Source of the DNA: Natronohydrobacter sp.
GTDB taxonomy: Bacteria > Pseudomonadota > Alphaproteobacteria > Rhodobacterales > Rhodobacteraceae
Direction: 5' to 3'
Assembly (NCBI GenBank): GCA_007123015.1
Contig: SKSL01000119.1
Location: 1-20,302 of the forward strand
Length of the DNA stretch: 20,302 nucleotides
Shown: positions 1 through 7,940 of the stretch, piece by piece
How positions within the stretch are numbered: position 1 is the first letter of the stretch
Layout: every line of letters starts with the position of its first letter
Made by a program: the position numbers and the translations under genes
The notes under the pieces: model-generated
Database searches by the model: none
What the model saw: only the letters and a program-made list of their open reading frames with translations
Told to the model about the DNA's origin: nothing

Positions 1-68
1 GCGGCCAAACCCATGAAGCCACGCCGTCCAAGCTGACCTGCTCTCTGTCTCCGGGTCACAATACCCAT
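1..68 (-). CDS. Partial 5' end of a divergent gene, signal-peptide-like N-terminus
   Basis: On the minus strand an open frame starts at ATG (66-68) and runs off the left edge, with a second in-frame ATG at 12-14. The 22 visible residues contain basic residues, then RRGFMGLAA, which looks like the n-region and start of the h-region of an export signal; the RR-x-F-M pattern resembles a Tat motif. In many proteobacteria the gene divergent from rsmI encodes the penicillin-binding-protein activator LpoA or a relative, so that is the synteny-based guess. The visible part is too short to identify the family or to be certain the frame is coding. Confidence 0.4.
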   Translation of the reverse strand, partial: MGIVTRRQRAGQLGRRGFMGLA

Positions 69-186
69 GCACTTCACTCCTGCCTTGCATCGCACCTTGC
101 CGGGCGACACAGTAAGGAAGGCCCCGCGTGAAGTAAACGCTCGTTTGATATCAGGCAGTGGCAGGCAAGAAAGCAGTCGAGGTGTC

Positions 187-1071
187 ATGCCGCAAGACCC
201 AGTTTCAAACTCGCCCACGCTGGCCCGCGCCATCCCGCCCGGTCTGCACCTGATCGCAACCCCGATCGGGACCGCGCGCGATATCACGCTGCGCGCGCTG
301 GATCTGTTGGCTGGGGCCGATATGCTGATCGCAGAGGACACGCGCAGCCTGCGCCATTTGATGGAACTGCACGGGATCGCGCTTAACGGGCGTCGCGTGC
401 TGGCCTATCATGACCATAATGGCGCGAAAATGCGCCCGATCATCATGGCGGGCCTGCGCGCTGGAAAAACAGCCGTTTATGCCTCGGAAGCGGGCACGCC
501 ACTGGTGGCCGATCCGGGCTACCAGCTTGCCCGCGCTGTGATTGACGCAGGGCTGGCGCTGCATGCAGCGCCGGGCCCCTCGGCCGTGCTGGCAGCCTTG
601 ACCGTTGCAGGCCTGCCCAGCGACCGCTTCTGTTTTCTTGGCTTCGCGCCAGCCGCATCGGGCGCACGGGCAAAATTCCTGTCCGAGGTCGCGTCGATCC
701 CCGCCACTCTGATTTTCTATGAATCGCCCAAACGCATTCACCGTTTGCTAATGGAATTGCGCGATGCTCTTGGAGGGGATCGCGATGCAGCGCTCTGTCG
801 GGAATTGACGAAAAAACATGAAGAGGTTGTGCGCATGCCGCTCGGAGCACTCGCTGACAGCATTCAGGATCGCACGCTCAAGGGCGAAATTGTCGTGTTG
901 GTCGGGCGCGCCGAAGCGCCTGTTGCAGATGCATCCGCGCTGGATGCCGCACTTGAGACAGCCTTGGCAGAAATGCGTCTGAAAGAAGCGGTCGCGCATG
1001 TCAGCGCAACCCTGAATCTGCCGCGCCGCGATGTCTATCAGGCCGCGCTCGCAAAGGAGAGAAAGCAATGA
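187..1071 (+). CDS. rsmI: 16S rRNA (cytidine1402-2'-O)-methyltransferase RsmI
   Basis: RsmI uses S-adenosylmethionine to 2'-O-methylate C1402 of 16S rRNA in the decoding centre. The 294-residue product matches the usual length of about 280-300. Near the N-terminus are the tetrapyrrole-methylase-fold motifs LIATPIG, then RDITLRAL and LIAEDTR. Further on come ASEAGTPLVADPG and AAPGPSAVLAAL, then FYESPKRI and CRELTKKHEEV, all typical of RsmI/YraL. The frame is open from position 67, but residues before 187 are unlike the family, and ATG 187 has a GAGG ribosome-binding sequence about 5 nt upstream. The stop overlaps the yraN start as ATGA, so the two are probably translationally coupled. Confidence 0.95.
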   Translation: MPQDPVSNSPTLARAIPPGLHLIATPIGTARDITLRALDLLAGADMLIAEDTRSLRHLMELHGIALNGRRVLAYHDHNGAKMRPIIMAGLRAGKTAVYASEAGTPLVADPGYQLARAVIDAGLALHAAPGPSAVLAALTVAGLPSDRFCFLGFAPAASGARAKFLSEVASIPATLIFYESPKRIHRLLMELRDALGGDRDAALCRELTKKHEEVVRMPLGALADSIQDRTLKGEIVVLVGRAEAPVADASALDAALETALAEMRLKEAVAHVSATLNLPRRDVYQAALAKERKQ

Positions 1072-1421
1072 CGACCTCTCGTAACTACCATGCAGGTCTT
1101 GCTGCCGAAGGAAGTGTTTTGCGACAATATCTGGCCGCCGGATATGAGCTTCTGGCACAGCGTTTCCGGGGCCTGCGCGGCGAAATCGATCTGGTCTTGC
1201 GCAAGGGCGCATCAGTGATCTTTGTCGAGGTCAAGAAAAGCCGCAGTTTCGACGCGGCCCTGTCCCGGCTCGGACCCGCCCAGATCGGGCGAATCTTCGA
1301 CACGGCTGCTGAATTTCTGGGCACGCAACCCGGCGGACAATTGACCGATACGCGCTTCGATGTGGCTTTGGTCAATGCGAATGGCCAAGTCACTGTCATG
1401 GAAAACGCCCTTGGCCCGTAA
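1068..1421 (+). CDS. yraN: YraN family protein (UPF0102), predicted nuclease fold
   Basis: This 117-residue protein belongs to the YraN/UPF0102 family, which has a restriction-endonuclease-like fold and no firmly established cellular role. The core is visible as RGLRGEIDLVLRKG followed by VIFVEVKKS. The Asp in EIDL and the Glu-x-Lys in VEVKK correspond to the usual (D)...E-x-K metal-site pattern of this fold. The start overlaps the rsmI stop by 4 bp. RsmI and YraN are neighbours in many proteobacteria, so the assignment also has synteny support. Confidence 0.9.
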   Translation: MTTSRNYHAGLAAEGSVLRQYLAAGYELLAQRFRGLRGEIDLVLRKGASVIFVEVKKSRSFDAALSRLGPAQIGRIFDTAAEFLGTQPGGQLTDTRFDVALVNANGQVTVMENALGP

Positions 1422-1432
1422 GACGGGCCCCA

Positions 1433-1461
1433 TTGCAAGCGCATCGATCATCCGTCATCTA
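1433..1461 (+). promoter_or_regulatory. Weak sigma70-like promoter candidate before gshB
   Basis: The 83-bp gap between yraN and gshB contains TTGCAA (1433-1438) and, after a 17-nt spacer, CATCTA (1456-1461). The -35 is reasonable but the -10 is poor. It could let gshB be transcribed apart from rsmI-yraN; read-through is equally possible. Confidence 0.25.
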
Positions 1462-1504
1462 GTCAGGGACCGGGGCGTTAGACCCCTGCTGAAAAGAGGT
1501 TTCC

Positions 1505-2446
1505 ATGTCCCTGCGCGTTGCCTACCAAATGGATCCGATCGAGACTGTTGACATTTTCGCTGACAGCACCTTTCGAATTGCCCTCGAAGGACAGAAGCGC
1601 GGTCACAAGACTTGGGTGTATAGCCCTGACAAACTTGCCTTTCACGACGGTCGCGTGACTGCACGGGCGCGCCCTGTGACACTTGCGCAGGTCAAGGGGG
1701 CGCATGTCGATGCAGGAGCAGAGGAAGAGCTTGACCTCGGGACTGTGGATGTCGTCTGGCTGCGGCAGGATCCGCCTTTCGACATGGGGTATATCACGAC
1801 GACGCATCTTCTCGACATGATCCATCCGCAGACCTTGGTGGTGAATGATCCCTTCTGGGTGCGCAATTTCCCCGAGAAACTCCTGGTGCTGCAGTTTCCG
1901 GATCTCACACCGCCTACATTAATCGCGCGCGATCTGGCCACGATCCGGGCCTTCAAGGCCACGCATGGCGATGTGATCCTGAAACCGCTCTACGGGAATG
2001 GCGGCGCTGGCGTGTTCCGGCTCGACCCCAATGACCGCAACTTGTCCTCGCTGCATGAATTGTTCACGGGCATCAATCGCGAACCCCTGATCGTGCAGAA
2101 ATTCCTCGCTGCAGTCAGTGCAGGCGACAAACGCATCATTCTGGTGGACGGAGAGCCAATCGGCGCGATCAATCGCGTCCCGGCGCAAGGGGAAACCCGT
2201 TCGAACATGCATGTCGGCGGTCGTCCGGAACCGGTTACCTTGACAGCGCGCGACCATGAGATCTGCGCCGCAATTGGACCCTTGCTGCGCGAAAAAGGCC
2301 AGATTTTTGTGGGCATTGATGTGATCGGTGAGTATCTGACCGAGATCAATGTCACCTCTCCGACTGGTTTGCAGGAGCTTGAGCGCTTCGACGGCACCAA
2401 TGGCGCGGCCCTGATCTGGGAGGCGATCGAGGCGAAACGACCATGA
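1505..2446 (+). CDS. gshB: Glutathione synthetase (ATP-grasp)
   Basis: GshB joins gamma-glutamylcysteine and glycine with ATP to form glutathione, in the cytosol. The 313-residue length is standard for the bacterial enzyme. The N-terminal part has VAYQMDPIETVDIFADSTF, where family members carry a similar QMDP-I segment, then WLRQDPPFDMGYI. The ATP-grasp domain shows the glycine-rich loop YGNGGAGVFR, then GDKRIILVDGEPIGAINR and RSNMHVGG. Near the C-terminus FVGIDVIG and TEINVTSPTG supply metal and nucleotide ligands. AGAGG lies about 5 nt before the ATG. The stop overlaps the next gene by 4 bp. Confidence 0.96.
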   Translation: MSLRVAYQMDPIETVDIFADSTFRIALEGQKRGHKTWVYSPDKLAFHDGRVTARARPVTLAQVKGAHVDAGAEEELDLGTVDVVWLRQDPPFDMGYITTTHLLDMIHPQTLVVNDPFWVRNFPEKLLVLQFPDLTPPTLIARDLATIRAFKATHGDVILKPLYGNGGAGVFRLDPNDRNLSSLHELFTGINREPLIVQKFLAAVSAGDKRIILVDGEPIGAINRVPAQGETRSNMHVGGRPEPVTLTARDHEICAAIGPLLREKGQIFVGIDVIGEYLTEINVTSPTGLQELERFDGTNGAALIWEAIEAKRP

Positions 2447-3360
2447 GCTGGCAATTGAAGGTCATGCGCGTGTTCCTGCGCCATTTCGCGCGCCGCGCGC
2501 TGGCCCGCCAGCCCGACAGTTATGCAGCTCGGGTCTGGTTCGAGCGCAGCGCATGGCTGAATGCGCGAGGCCGCCCTTATCTGCGCTTCATCCCGGATCA
2601 GATCGGCGGAATTGATACGCTCTGGACCGAAAAGCCTGCCCTGGGCGCGCCGTTCATCCTATATTTTCACGGTGGCGGTTATGTTATGGGCAATCCGCGC
2701 ACACATGCGGCCTTGGCGCGCTATCTGGCGCGCAAGGCGCAGATGCCAGTTCTGGTGCCCGATTACCGTCTGGCGCCTGAGCACCCGTTTCCGGCGGCTT
2801 TCGATGATGCGCTGGCGCTCTGGCAAGGTCTGTGCGCGCAAGGCTATGCGCCTTGCAAGATTGCCCTGGGCGGTGATTCGGCTGGTGGGGGCATCGCGCT
2901 TGCGCTGCTCGGTCATCTATGTGCTGCAAACCAACCCCGGCCCGGATGCGCTTTTGCGTTTTCACCCTTCACGGATCTGACCTATTCAGGTGCCTCGATC
3001 ACTGAAAACGCAAAAACGGAAATCCTTTTGCCCCCGCACCGGCTGGAACAACTGCGCATGCGCGTGCTCAATGGCGCAGATCCGTCTGATCCGCGTATCT
3101 CGCCGCTTTTCGCACAGTTTCCTGACGCGCCGCCGACACTTATTCAGGTCGCGCGGACAGAGATTCTGCGCGATGATTCGCGCCGTATGGCCGCGCATCT
3201 GCAAGCCGAGGGCGCGCAGGTCACATTTCAGGAATGGGGTAATCTGCCACATGTCTGGCAGTTTTTCCCAGGCTGGTTGCCGGAAGCGCGCAAGGCGCTT
3301 TCCGACGCTGCGGTGTTTATCCGGCAACAGCTTCAGGCATCCCCATCAGCCGGAAACTGA
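2443..3360 (+). CDS. Alpha/beta hydrolase, hormone-sensitive lipase (HSL) family
   Basis: A 305-residue serine hydrolase of the HSL/type IV esterase family. The oxyanion-hole motif HGGG is at residues 76-79 and is followed by the PDYRLAPEHPFPAA block typical of the family. The nucleophile elbow GDSAG is at 144-148 (Ser146). The Asp of the ILRDD segment and the His of LPHVWQFF near the C-terminus complete the likely triad. No signal peptide is seen, so it is probably cytosolic. The natural ester substrate cannot be deduced. The start overlaps gshB by 4 bp, which suggests co-transcription. Its last 44 bp overlap the 3' end of the convergent YifB-like gene. Confidence 0.9.
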   Translation: MSWQLKVMRVFLRHFARRALARQPDSYAARVWFERSAWLNARGRPYLRFIPDQIGGIDTLWTEKPALGAPFILYFHGGGYVMGNPRTHAALARYLARKAQMPVLVPDYRLAPEHPFPAAFDDALALWQGLCAQGYAPCKIALGGDSAGGGIALALLGHLCAANQPRPGCAFAFSPFTDLTYSGASITENAKTEILLPPHRLEQLRMRVLNGADPSDPRISPLFAQFPDAPPTLIQVARTEILRDDSRRMAAHLQAEGAQVTFQEWGNLPHVWQFFPGWLPEARKALSDAAVFIRQQLQASPSAGN

Positions 3361-4840
3361 TTGCTTCGGCCATATGGGAGGCGCGCACATCCTGCGCGCC
3401 GTCCAGATCCGCGATTGTGCGCGCGACCCGCAACAGCCGATGATAGCCCCGCGCGGTCAGTCCAAAGCGTTCTGCGGCCTGTGTCAGCAGCGCGCGCCCT
3501 TCGCTGTCGGGGCGCGCGACCTCTTCGAGCAGCGCGCCTTCGGCATCGGCATTCACCCGCGCGTCTGGATAGGCCTGATAGCGCGCTGTTTGCAGCTTGC
3601 GCGCCTGCAGCACGCGCGCGGCCACAATGGCTGAGCTGTCGCCCGAAGCGGGCAGATCAAGATCCGAGAAGGCCACAGGCGGCACCTCGACCCGCAGATC
3701 GAAGCGGTCCATCAGCGGCCCCGAGATCCGGCCCATGTAATCTTCGCCGCAGGCCGGGGCGCGCCCGCAGGCCCGGGCAGGTTCGGACAGATAGCCGCAT
3801 TTGCAGGGATTGGCGGCTGCGATCAGCAGAAACCGGCAGGGATAGCGGATATGGGCATTGGCACGGGCGACGACCACTTCACCTGTCTCTATCGGCTGGC
3901 GCAGGGTTTCCAGCACTGTTCGCGGAAATTCCGGCAATTCATCCAAGAACAGCACCCCATTATGCGCCAACGAGATTTCGCCCGGCTTTGCGCCCTTCCC
4001 GCCCCCGACAATCGCCGCCACAGAAGCTGTGTGATGCGGTTCCCGAAACGGGCGCGTCCGCGAAATGCCGCCCTGATCAAGCAAGCCTGCGATGGAATGG
4101 ATCATCGAGGTTTCAAGCGCCTCTGCCGGGCTGAGGTCCGGCAGGATACCCGGCAAACGCGCCGCCAGCATCGATTTGCCCGATCCCGGCGTGCCCACCA
4201 TCAGCATGTGATGCCGCCCGGCGGCGGCGATTTCCAGCGCCCGTTTTGCCCGTTCCTGACCTTTCACATCGAACAGATCGCGCGCAGTGCTGTCGCGCAG
4301 CACCTCTCCGGGGCGTGCGGGCGCAAGCGGTGCCTGACCGGAATAATGCCGGATCAGTTGAGCAAGCGTTGCAGGGGCGATGACGCGCGTTGCTTCGACC
4401 CAGGCCGCTTCCGGGCCTGACGCCGCTGGGCAGACAAGCATATGCCCGGCTTCTGCGGCGGTCATGGCAGCAGGCAAAGCACCTGCAACAGCAACCAGCG
4501 TCCCGTCGAGCGACAATTCGCCCAGACCGACTGTATCGGCGATTTCTTCGGCGGGCAGAATGTCCAGAGCGGCCAGCAAGGCCATCGCGATTGGCAGGTC
4601 GAAATGCGAGCCCTCTTTCGGCATATCGGCAGGCGACAGATTGATCGTGATTCGTTTCGACGGCAGCGCCACCGAGAGTGCCGACAAGGCCGCCCGCACA
4701 CGTTCGCGCGCCTCGGACACAGCCTTGTCCGGCAGTCCCACGATCTGGAAAGACGGCATGCCCGGCGAGAGCGCGCATTGAACTTCGACAAGCCGCGCCT
4801 CGATCCCTTCAAACGCTACAGTCAGGGCGCGTATGCCCAT
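3317..4840 (-). CDS. YifB/ComM family Mg-chelatase-like AAA+ ATPase
   Basis: A 507-residue protein of the YifB/ComM family. ComM is a hexameric helicase that promotes branch migration during natural transformation; in many bacteria the role is unproven. The N-terminal Lon-protease-like (ChlI) domain includes GMPSFQIVGLPD and ITINLSPADMPKEGSHFDL. The Walker A motif GTPGSGKS is at about 216-223 and Walker B GVLFLDELPEF at about 295-305. A cysteine-rich insert (CKCGYL...CGRAPAC) follows, then the C-terminal Mg-chelatase domain with FGLTARGYHRLLRVARTIA. The frame extends to a GTG at 4844-4846, but ATG 4838-4840 is preferred because GGGGGTG sits just upstream. It is divergent from rpoH2 and convergent with the hydrolase. 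Confidence 0.93.
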   Translation of the reverse strand: MGIRALTVAFEGIEARLVEVQCALSPGMPSFQIVGLPDKAVSEARERVRAALSALSVALPSKRITINLSPADMPKEGSHFDLPIAMALLAALDILPAEEIADTVGLGELSLDGTLVAVAGALPAAMTAAEAGHMLVCPAASGPEAAWVEATRVIAPATLAQLIRHYSGQAPLAPARPGEVLRDSTARDLFDVKGQERAKRALEIAAAGRHHMLMVGTPGSGKSMLAARLPGILPDLSPAEALETSMIHSIAGLLDQGGISRTRPFREPHHTASVAAIVGGGKGAKPGEISLAHNGVLFLDELPEFPRTVLETLRQPIETGEVVVARANAHIRYPCRFLLIAAANPCKCGYLSEPARACGRAPACGEDYMGRISGPLMDRFDLRVEVPPVAFSDLDLPASGDSSAIVAARVLQARKLQTARYQAYPDARVNADAEGALLEEVARPDSEGRALLTQAAERFGLTARGYHRLLRVARTIADLDGAQDVRASHMAEAISFRLMGMPEAVAG

Positions 4841-4877
4841 GTTCACCCCCAGCTTTCGAAAATCCTAAGGGCCAAGA

Positions 4878-4903
4878 CTTGAGAATTGGTTAACGAACCA
4901 TTG
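4878..4903 (+). promoter_or_regulatory. RpoH-like promoter candidate upstream of rpoH2
   Basis: CTTGAGA (4878-4884) and CCATTG (4898-4903) are 13 nt apart, resembling the heat-shock sigma pattern CTTGAAA/CCCAT with short spacing. Between and overlapping them is an inverted repeat TGGTT-AACG-AACCA (4887-4900) that could be an operator. Autoregulation of rpoH2 is inference. The -10 match is partial. Confidence 0.3.
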
Positions 4904-4908
4904 CACCC

Positions 4909-4937
4909 TTGTTCCAGTGATCACGAAAGATTATTTC
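4909..4937 (+). promoter_or_regulatory. Sigma70-like promoter candidate for rpoH2
   Basis: TTGTTC (4909-4914) and TATTTC (4932-4937) are separated by 17 nt, with 63 nt left before the rpoH2 start. The -10 overlaps an inverted repeat ACGAAA-GATTA-TTTCGT (4923-4939), a plausible binding site for a dimeric regulator. A TGATC at 4918-4922 recalls the -35 of RpoE-type promoters in Rhodobacter, but no convincing matching -10 follows at the usual distance. Confidence 0.35.
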
Positions 4938-5003
4938 GTTCCGATGTGAACCAAAGACGGTCTGGTCGCGTATCCCTGATAAACACGCTTACAGGGGGAA
5001 ATG

Positions 5004-5882
5004 ATGGCTCTGGATTTTTCTGACGACCGTCGTATGTCGCGCCAAGCGATGAAGGCCGAGCTTCTTGATGCGGAAACCGAATTGCAACTGGCCCGTGCCT
5101 GGCGCGACCATCGCGACGAGCAGGCCCTGCATCGGTTGATCACGGCCTATATGCGGCTTGCAATTTCGATGGCCGGCAAATTCCGTCGTTACGGCGCGCC
5201 GATGAATGACCTGATCCAAGAGGCAGGATTGGGGCTGATGAAAGCCGCCGAGAAATTCGATCCTGATCGTGGGGTGCGTTTCTCGACCTATGCTGTGTGG
5301 TGGATCCGTGCCAGCATTCAGGATTATGTGATGCGCAACTGGTCCATGGTGCGCACTGGCTCGACGTCCAGCCAGAAAACCCTGTTCTTCAATCTGCGGC
5401 GCGTTCAGGCCAAATTCGAGCGCGAAGCGATGGCGCGCGGGGAAGAACTGGATGGGTTCCAATTGCGTGAAATGATTTCGCGTGAGGTGGGCGTGTCTTT
5501 GCACGATGTCGAGATGATGGAAGGCCGCCTGTCCGGATCCGATTTTTCGCTGAACGCCATGCAGTCCAGTGACGAAGATGGGCGTGAATGGATCGACGCG
5601 CTGGAAGATGAAAATGCGCAGGGCGAAGTCGAAGTCGAACAGGCCCATGATATGGCCCAATTGCGCGGCTGGTTGGTCGAGGCGATGCAAGGGCTGTCCG
5701 AGCGCGAGCGTTTCATCGTGCGTGAGCGCAAGCTGCGCGAGGATCCGCGCACCTTGGAGTCACTAGGTGAAGAATTAGGGCTGTCCAAAGAGCGTATCCG
5801 GCAAGTCGAGGCCGCCGCATTTCAGAAGATGCGCAAGAGCCTTGAAGCGCAGTCGAAAGAAGTGTTCCACTTCCTGGCATGA
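5004..5882 (+). CDS. rpoH2: RNA polymerase sigma-32 family factor, RpoHII type
   Basis: A 292-residue heat-shock-type sigma factor. Region 2 is clear: MNDLIQEAGLGLMKAAEKFD, then RFSTYAVWWIRASIQDYVM, which contacts core polymerase and the -10 element. The RpoH-box-like segment SSQKTLFFNLRR follows. Region 4.2 near the C-terminus has LGEELGLSKERIRQVEAAA, the helix-turn-helix for the -35. As I remember the Rhodobacter paralogues, an N-terminus beginning MALD and the MRNWSMVRTGSTS segment belong to RpoHII, which acts in photooxidative and general stress below RpoE, rather than RpoHI. ATG 5001 is also possible, but 5004 is better spaced from GGGGG at 4994-4998. The stop overlaps the next gene by 4 bp. 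Confidence 0.9.
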   Translation: MALDFSDDRRMSRQAMKAELLDAETELQLARAWRDHRDEQALHRLITAYMRLAISMAGKFRRYGAPMNDLIQEAGLGLMKAAEKFDPDRGVRFSTYAVWWIRASIQDYVMRNWSMVRTGSTSSQKTLFFNLRRVQAKFEREAMARGEELDGFQLREMISREVGVSLHDVEMMEGRLSGSDFSLNAMQSSDEDGREWIDALEDENAQGEVEVEQAHDMAQLRGWLVEAMQGLSERERFIVRERKLREDPRTLESLGEELGLSKERIRQVEAAAFQKMRKSLEAQSKEVFHFLA

Positions 5883-6676
5883 TTTTCCGCGTCCTATGTA
5901 CTGCAGCACTGGCTCTGCCAAGTGCTGCGGCGGAAATCTCTCCTGATGACTTGGGCACCCTGCCCCAGGCTGATGTCATTTTTCTGGGCGAAGTGCATGA
6001 CAATCCGCAGCATCACATCCATCAGACACTCGCCGTATCCGCGATTGTTCCGTCTGCCCTTGTTTTCGAGATGCTGACGGCGGAACAGGCGGCACTTGTC
6101 CCAAAGCCTCTGCCGGATCAGGGCACGCTTGGCGCATTGCTGGAGTGGGATGACAGCGGTTGGCCCGATTTCGCGATGTATTATCCGATTTTTGCTGCGG
6201 CACCCGAGGCTACGGTTTTTGGTGCCGGATTGCCACGCGCCGCTGTGCGCGCAGCCTTGCAGGACGGTCCTGCAGCGCATTTCCCCGGCGATCCGGCGCA
6301 ATTCGGCTTGGATAGCGCGCTTGAAGCTGACGATCAGGCAGCACGCGAGGCGCATCAGGCCCGCGCACATTGTGATATGCTGCCTTCTGATTTGCTGCCG
6401 GGGATGGTGCAAATCCAGCGCTTGCGCGATGCGCTGCTGGCCGAAGCTGCTTTGCGGGCGCATGCTGAAACCGGGGGGCCTGTGGTGGTGATCACGGGCA
6501 CAGAACATGCGCGCAGGGATATCGGCGCCCCGGCGAAACTGGCACGCGCGGCACCAGATCTGGCGTCACTTGCAATCGGACAGTTCGAGCACGCTCAGGA
6601 AACGCCGCCACCACATGATCTGTGGTTGGTGACCGATCCGCACCCCCGCCCTGATCCCTGCGACGCGTTTCGCTGA
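5879..6676 (+). CDS. ChaN family (DUF399) exported protein, possible haem/iron-binding
   Basis: A 265-residue protein with a short signal peptide (hydrophobic residues about 2-18, likely cleavage after an Ala-rich AAA). The family signature FLGEVHDNPQHHIHQ lies soon after, and VVVITGTEHARRDIGAP near the C-terminus supplies further conserved His/Glu positions. These match the ChaN/haem-binding-uptake family, related to the erythromycin esterase/TIKI fold. ChaN of Campylobacter binds haem; the function here is unproven. No lipobox Cys is seen, so it is probably periplasmic. ATG 5879 overlaps the rpoH2 stop, indicating coupled expression with a stress sigma factor. Confidence 0.8.
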   Translation: MIFRVLCTAALALPSAAAEISPDDLGTLPQADVIFLGEVHDNPQHHIHQTLAVSAIVPSALVFEMLTAEQAALVPKPLPDQGTLGALLEWDDSGWPDFAMYYPIFAAAPEATVFGAGLPRAAVRAALQDGPAAHFPGDPAQFGLDSALEADDQAAREAHQARAHCDMLPSDLLPGMVQIQRLRDALLAEAALRAHAETGGPVVVITGTEHARRDIGAPAKLARAAPDLASLAIGQFEHAQETPPPHDLWLVTDPHPRPDPCDAFR

Positions 6677-6749
6677 GCCGCGAGGGGTTTCGCTTCGCAA
6701 TCCGAGCGCGTAATCATGGCGTATCTGATCCCAGTGACAAGGCATGACC

Positions 6750-7940
6750 ATGCGGCCAGACATGCGCGTAACTCTCATTATCGGTGGCGGTATCGCGGCC
6801 TATAAATGTCTGGACCTGATCCGCCAATTGCGCGCGCTTGGGGTCCGTGTGACGCCAGTTCTGACCCGTGCGGCGACACAATTCGTCACACCGATGTCCG
6901 TCGCGGCCTTGGCTGGAACACAGGTCCATCAGGATCTTTTTGATCTGAAGGACGAGGCCGAAATGGGGCATATTCAGCTTTCGCGCGCCTCTGATCTGAT
7001 TGTGGTCGCGCCAGCCACAGCGGATCTGATGGCGAAGATGGCAGGCGGGCATGCGGATGATCTGGCCAGTACGCTATTGCTGGCAACCGACAAGCCCGTG
7101 CTGATCGCACCTGCAATGAATATTCGCATGTGGGCGCATCCGGCAACCCGGCGCAATCTGGCAATGTTGCAGGCCGACGGTGTGCAAGTGATCGGGCCGA
7201 ATTCCGGGGATATGGCCTGTGGGGAATATGGCCCTGGACGCATGTCCGAACCGGCAGAGATTGTCGCCGCGATTGCAGCGCGCGGCACCTCTGGCCCGCT
7301 GTCAGGCAAGCGGGTGCTGGTGACTTCCGGTCCCACGCATGAACCGATTGACCCCGTGCGCTATATCGCAAATCGGTCTTCCGGGGCCCAGGGCACAGCG
7401 ATTGCCAGCGCGCTGCGCGATCTTGGGGCCGAAGTGATCTTTGTCACAGGCCCCGCCACCATCCCCGCGCCACAGGGTGTGACGCTGCACCGGATCGAGA
7501 CCGCGCGCGAGATGCTTGCGACCTGTCTGGCGGCCCTGCCCGTCGATGCGGCTGTCATGGCAGCGGCTGTAGCAGATTGGCATATTGCATCAGACTTCAC
7601 GCAGAAGATCAAGAAAGGCCCGCAAGGCATTCCAGAACTGAAACTTTCTGAAAACCCTGACATTCTGGCGACGCTCTGCGCCCATGATCAGCGCCCGCGC
7701 CTTGTGGTGGGGTTCGCAGCCGAAACGGAACATGTGATTGCCCATGCCACAGCCAAGCGGGCGCGCAAGGGCTGTGACTGGATTGTCGCGAATGATGTTT
7801 CACCTGCCACGGGCATCATGGGCGGGCATGAAAATGCTGTGCATCTGATCACGGATCAGGGCAGCGAGGACTGGCCGCGCCTGCCCAAGACGCAAGTTGC
7901 CACACGGCTGGCCGCGCGCATTGCTCAGGCGCTGGCATGA
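6750..7940 (+). CDS. coaBC: Bifunctional phosphopantothenoylcysteine decarboxylase / phosphopantothenate-cysteine ligase
   Basis: CoaBC carries out two successive steps of coenzyme A synthesis: ligation of cysteine to 4'-phosphopantothenate, then FMN-dependent decarboxylation. The N-terminal flavoprotein (CoaC) half has IIGGGIAAYKCLDLIR, the catalytic-His region MGHIQLSRASD, APAMNIRMW, and the flap with active-site Cys, MACGEYGPGRM. The CoaB half begins near RVLVTSGPTHEPIDPVRYIA and has AAAVADWH plus the KIKK segment. Possible starts are ATG 6744, 6750 and 6762; AAGG at 6739-6742 is best spaced for 6750 (396 residues). The stop overlaps dut by 4 bp. Confidence 0.94.
   Translation: MRPDMRVTLIIGGGIAAYKCLDLIRQLRALGVRVTPVLTRAATQFVTPMSVAALAGTQVHQDLFDLKDEAEMGHIQLSRASDLIVVAPATADLMAKMAGGHADDLASTLLLATDKPVLIAPAMNIRMWAHPATRRNLAMLQADGVQVIGPNSGDMACGEYGPGRMSEPAEIVAAIAARGTSGPLSGKRVLVTSGPTHEPIDPVRYIANRSSGAQGTAIASALRDLGAEVIFVTGPATIPAPQGVTLHRIETAREMLATCLAALPVDAAVMAAAVADWHIASDFTQKIKKGPQGIPELKLSENPDILATLCAHDQRPRLVVGFAAETEHVIAHATAKRARKGCDWIVANDVSPATGIMGGHENAVHLITDQGSEDWPRLPKTQVATRLAARIAQALA

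Noticed and set aside
67..186. N-terminal extension of RsmI to ATG 67
   Set aside because: The extra 40 residues are unlike the family, and they would cover the likely shared promoter region with the divergent gene. ATG 187 has a better ribosome-binding sequence.
4892..4915. EcfG-like promoter (GGAAC...CGTT) on the minus strand in front of the YifB-like gene
   Set aside because: The spacer is 15 nt, not the usual 16-17, and the EcfG general stress system is, as far as I recall, generally missing in Rhodobacterales.
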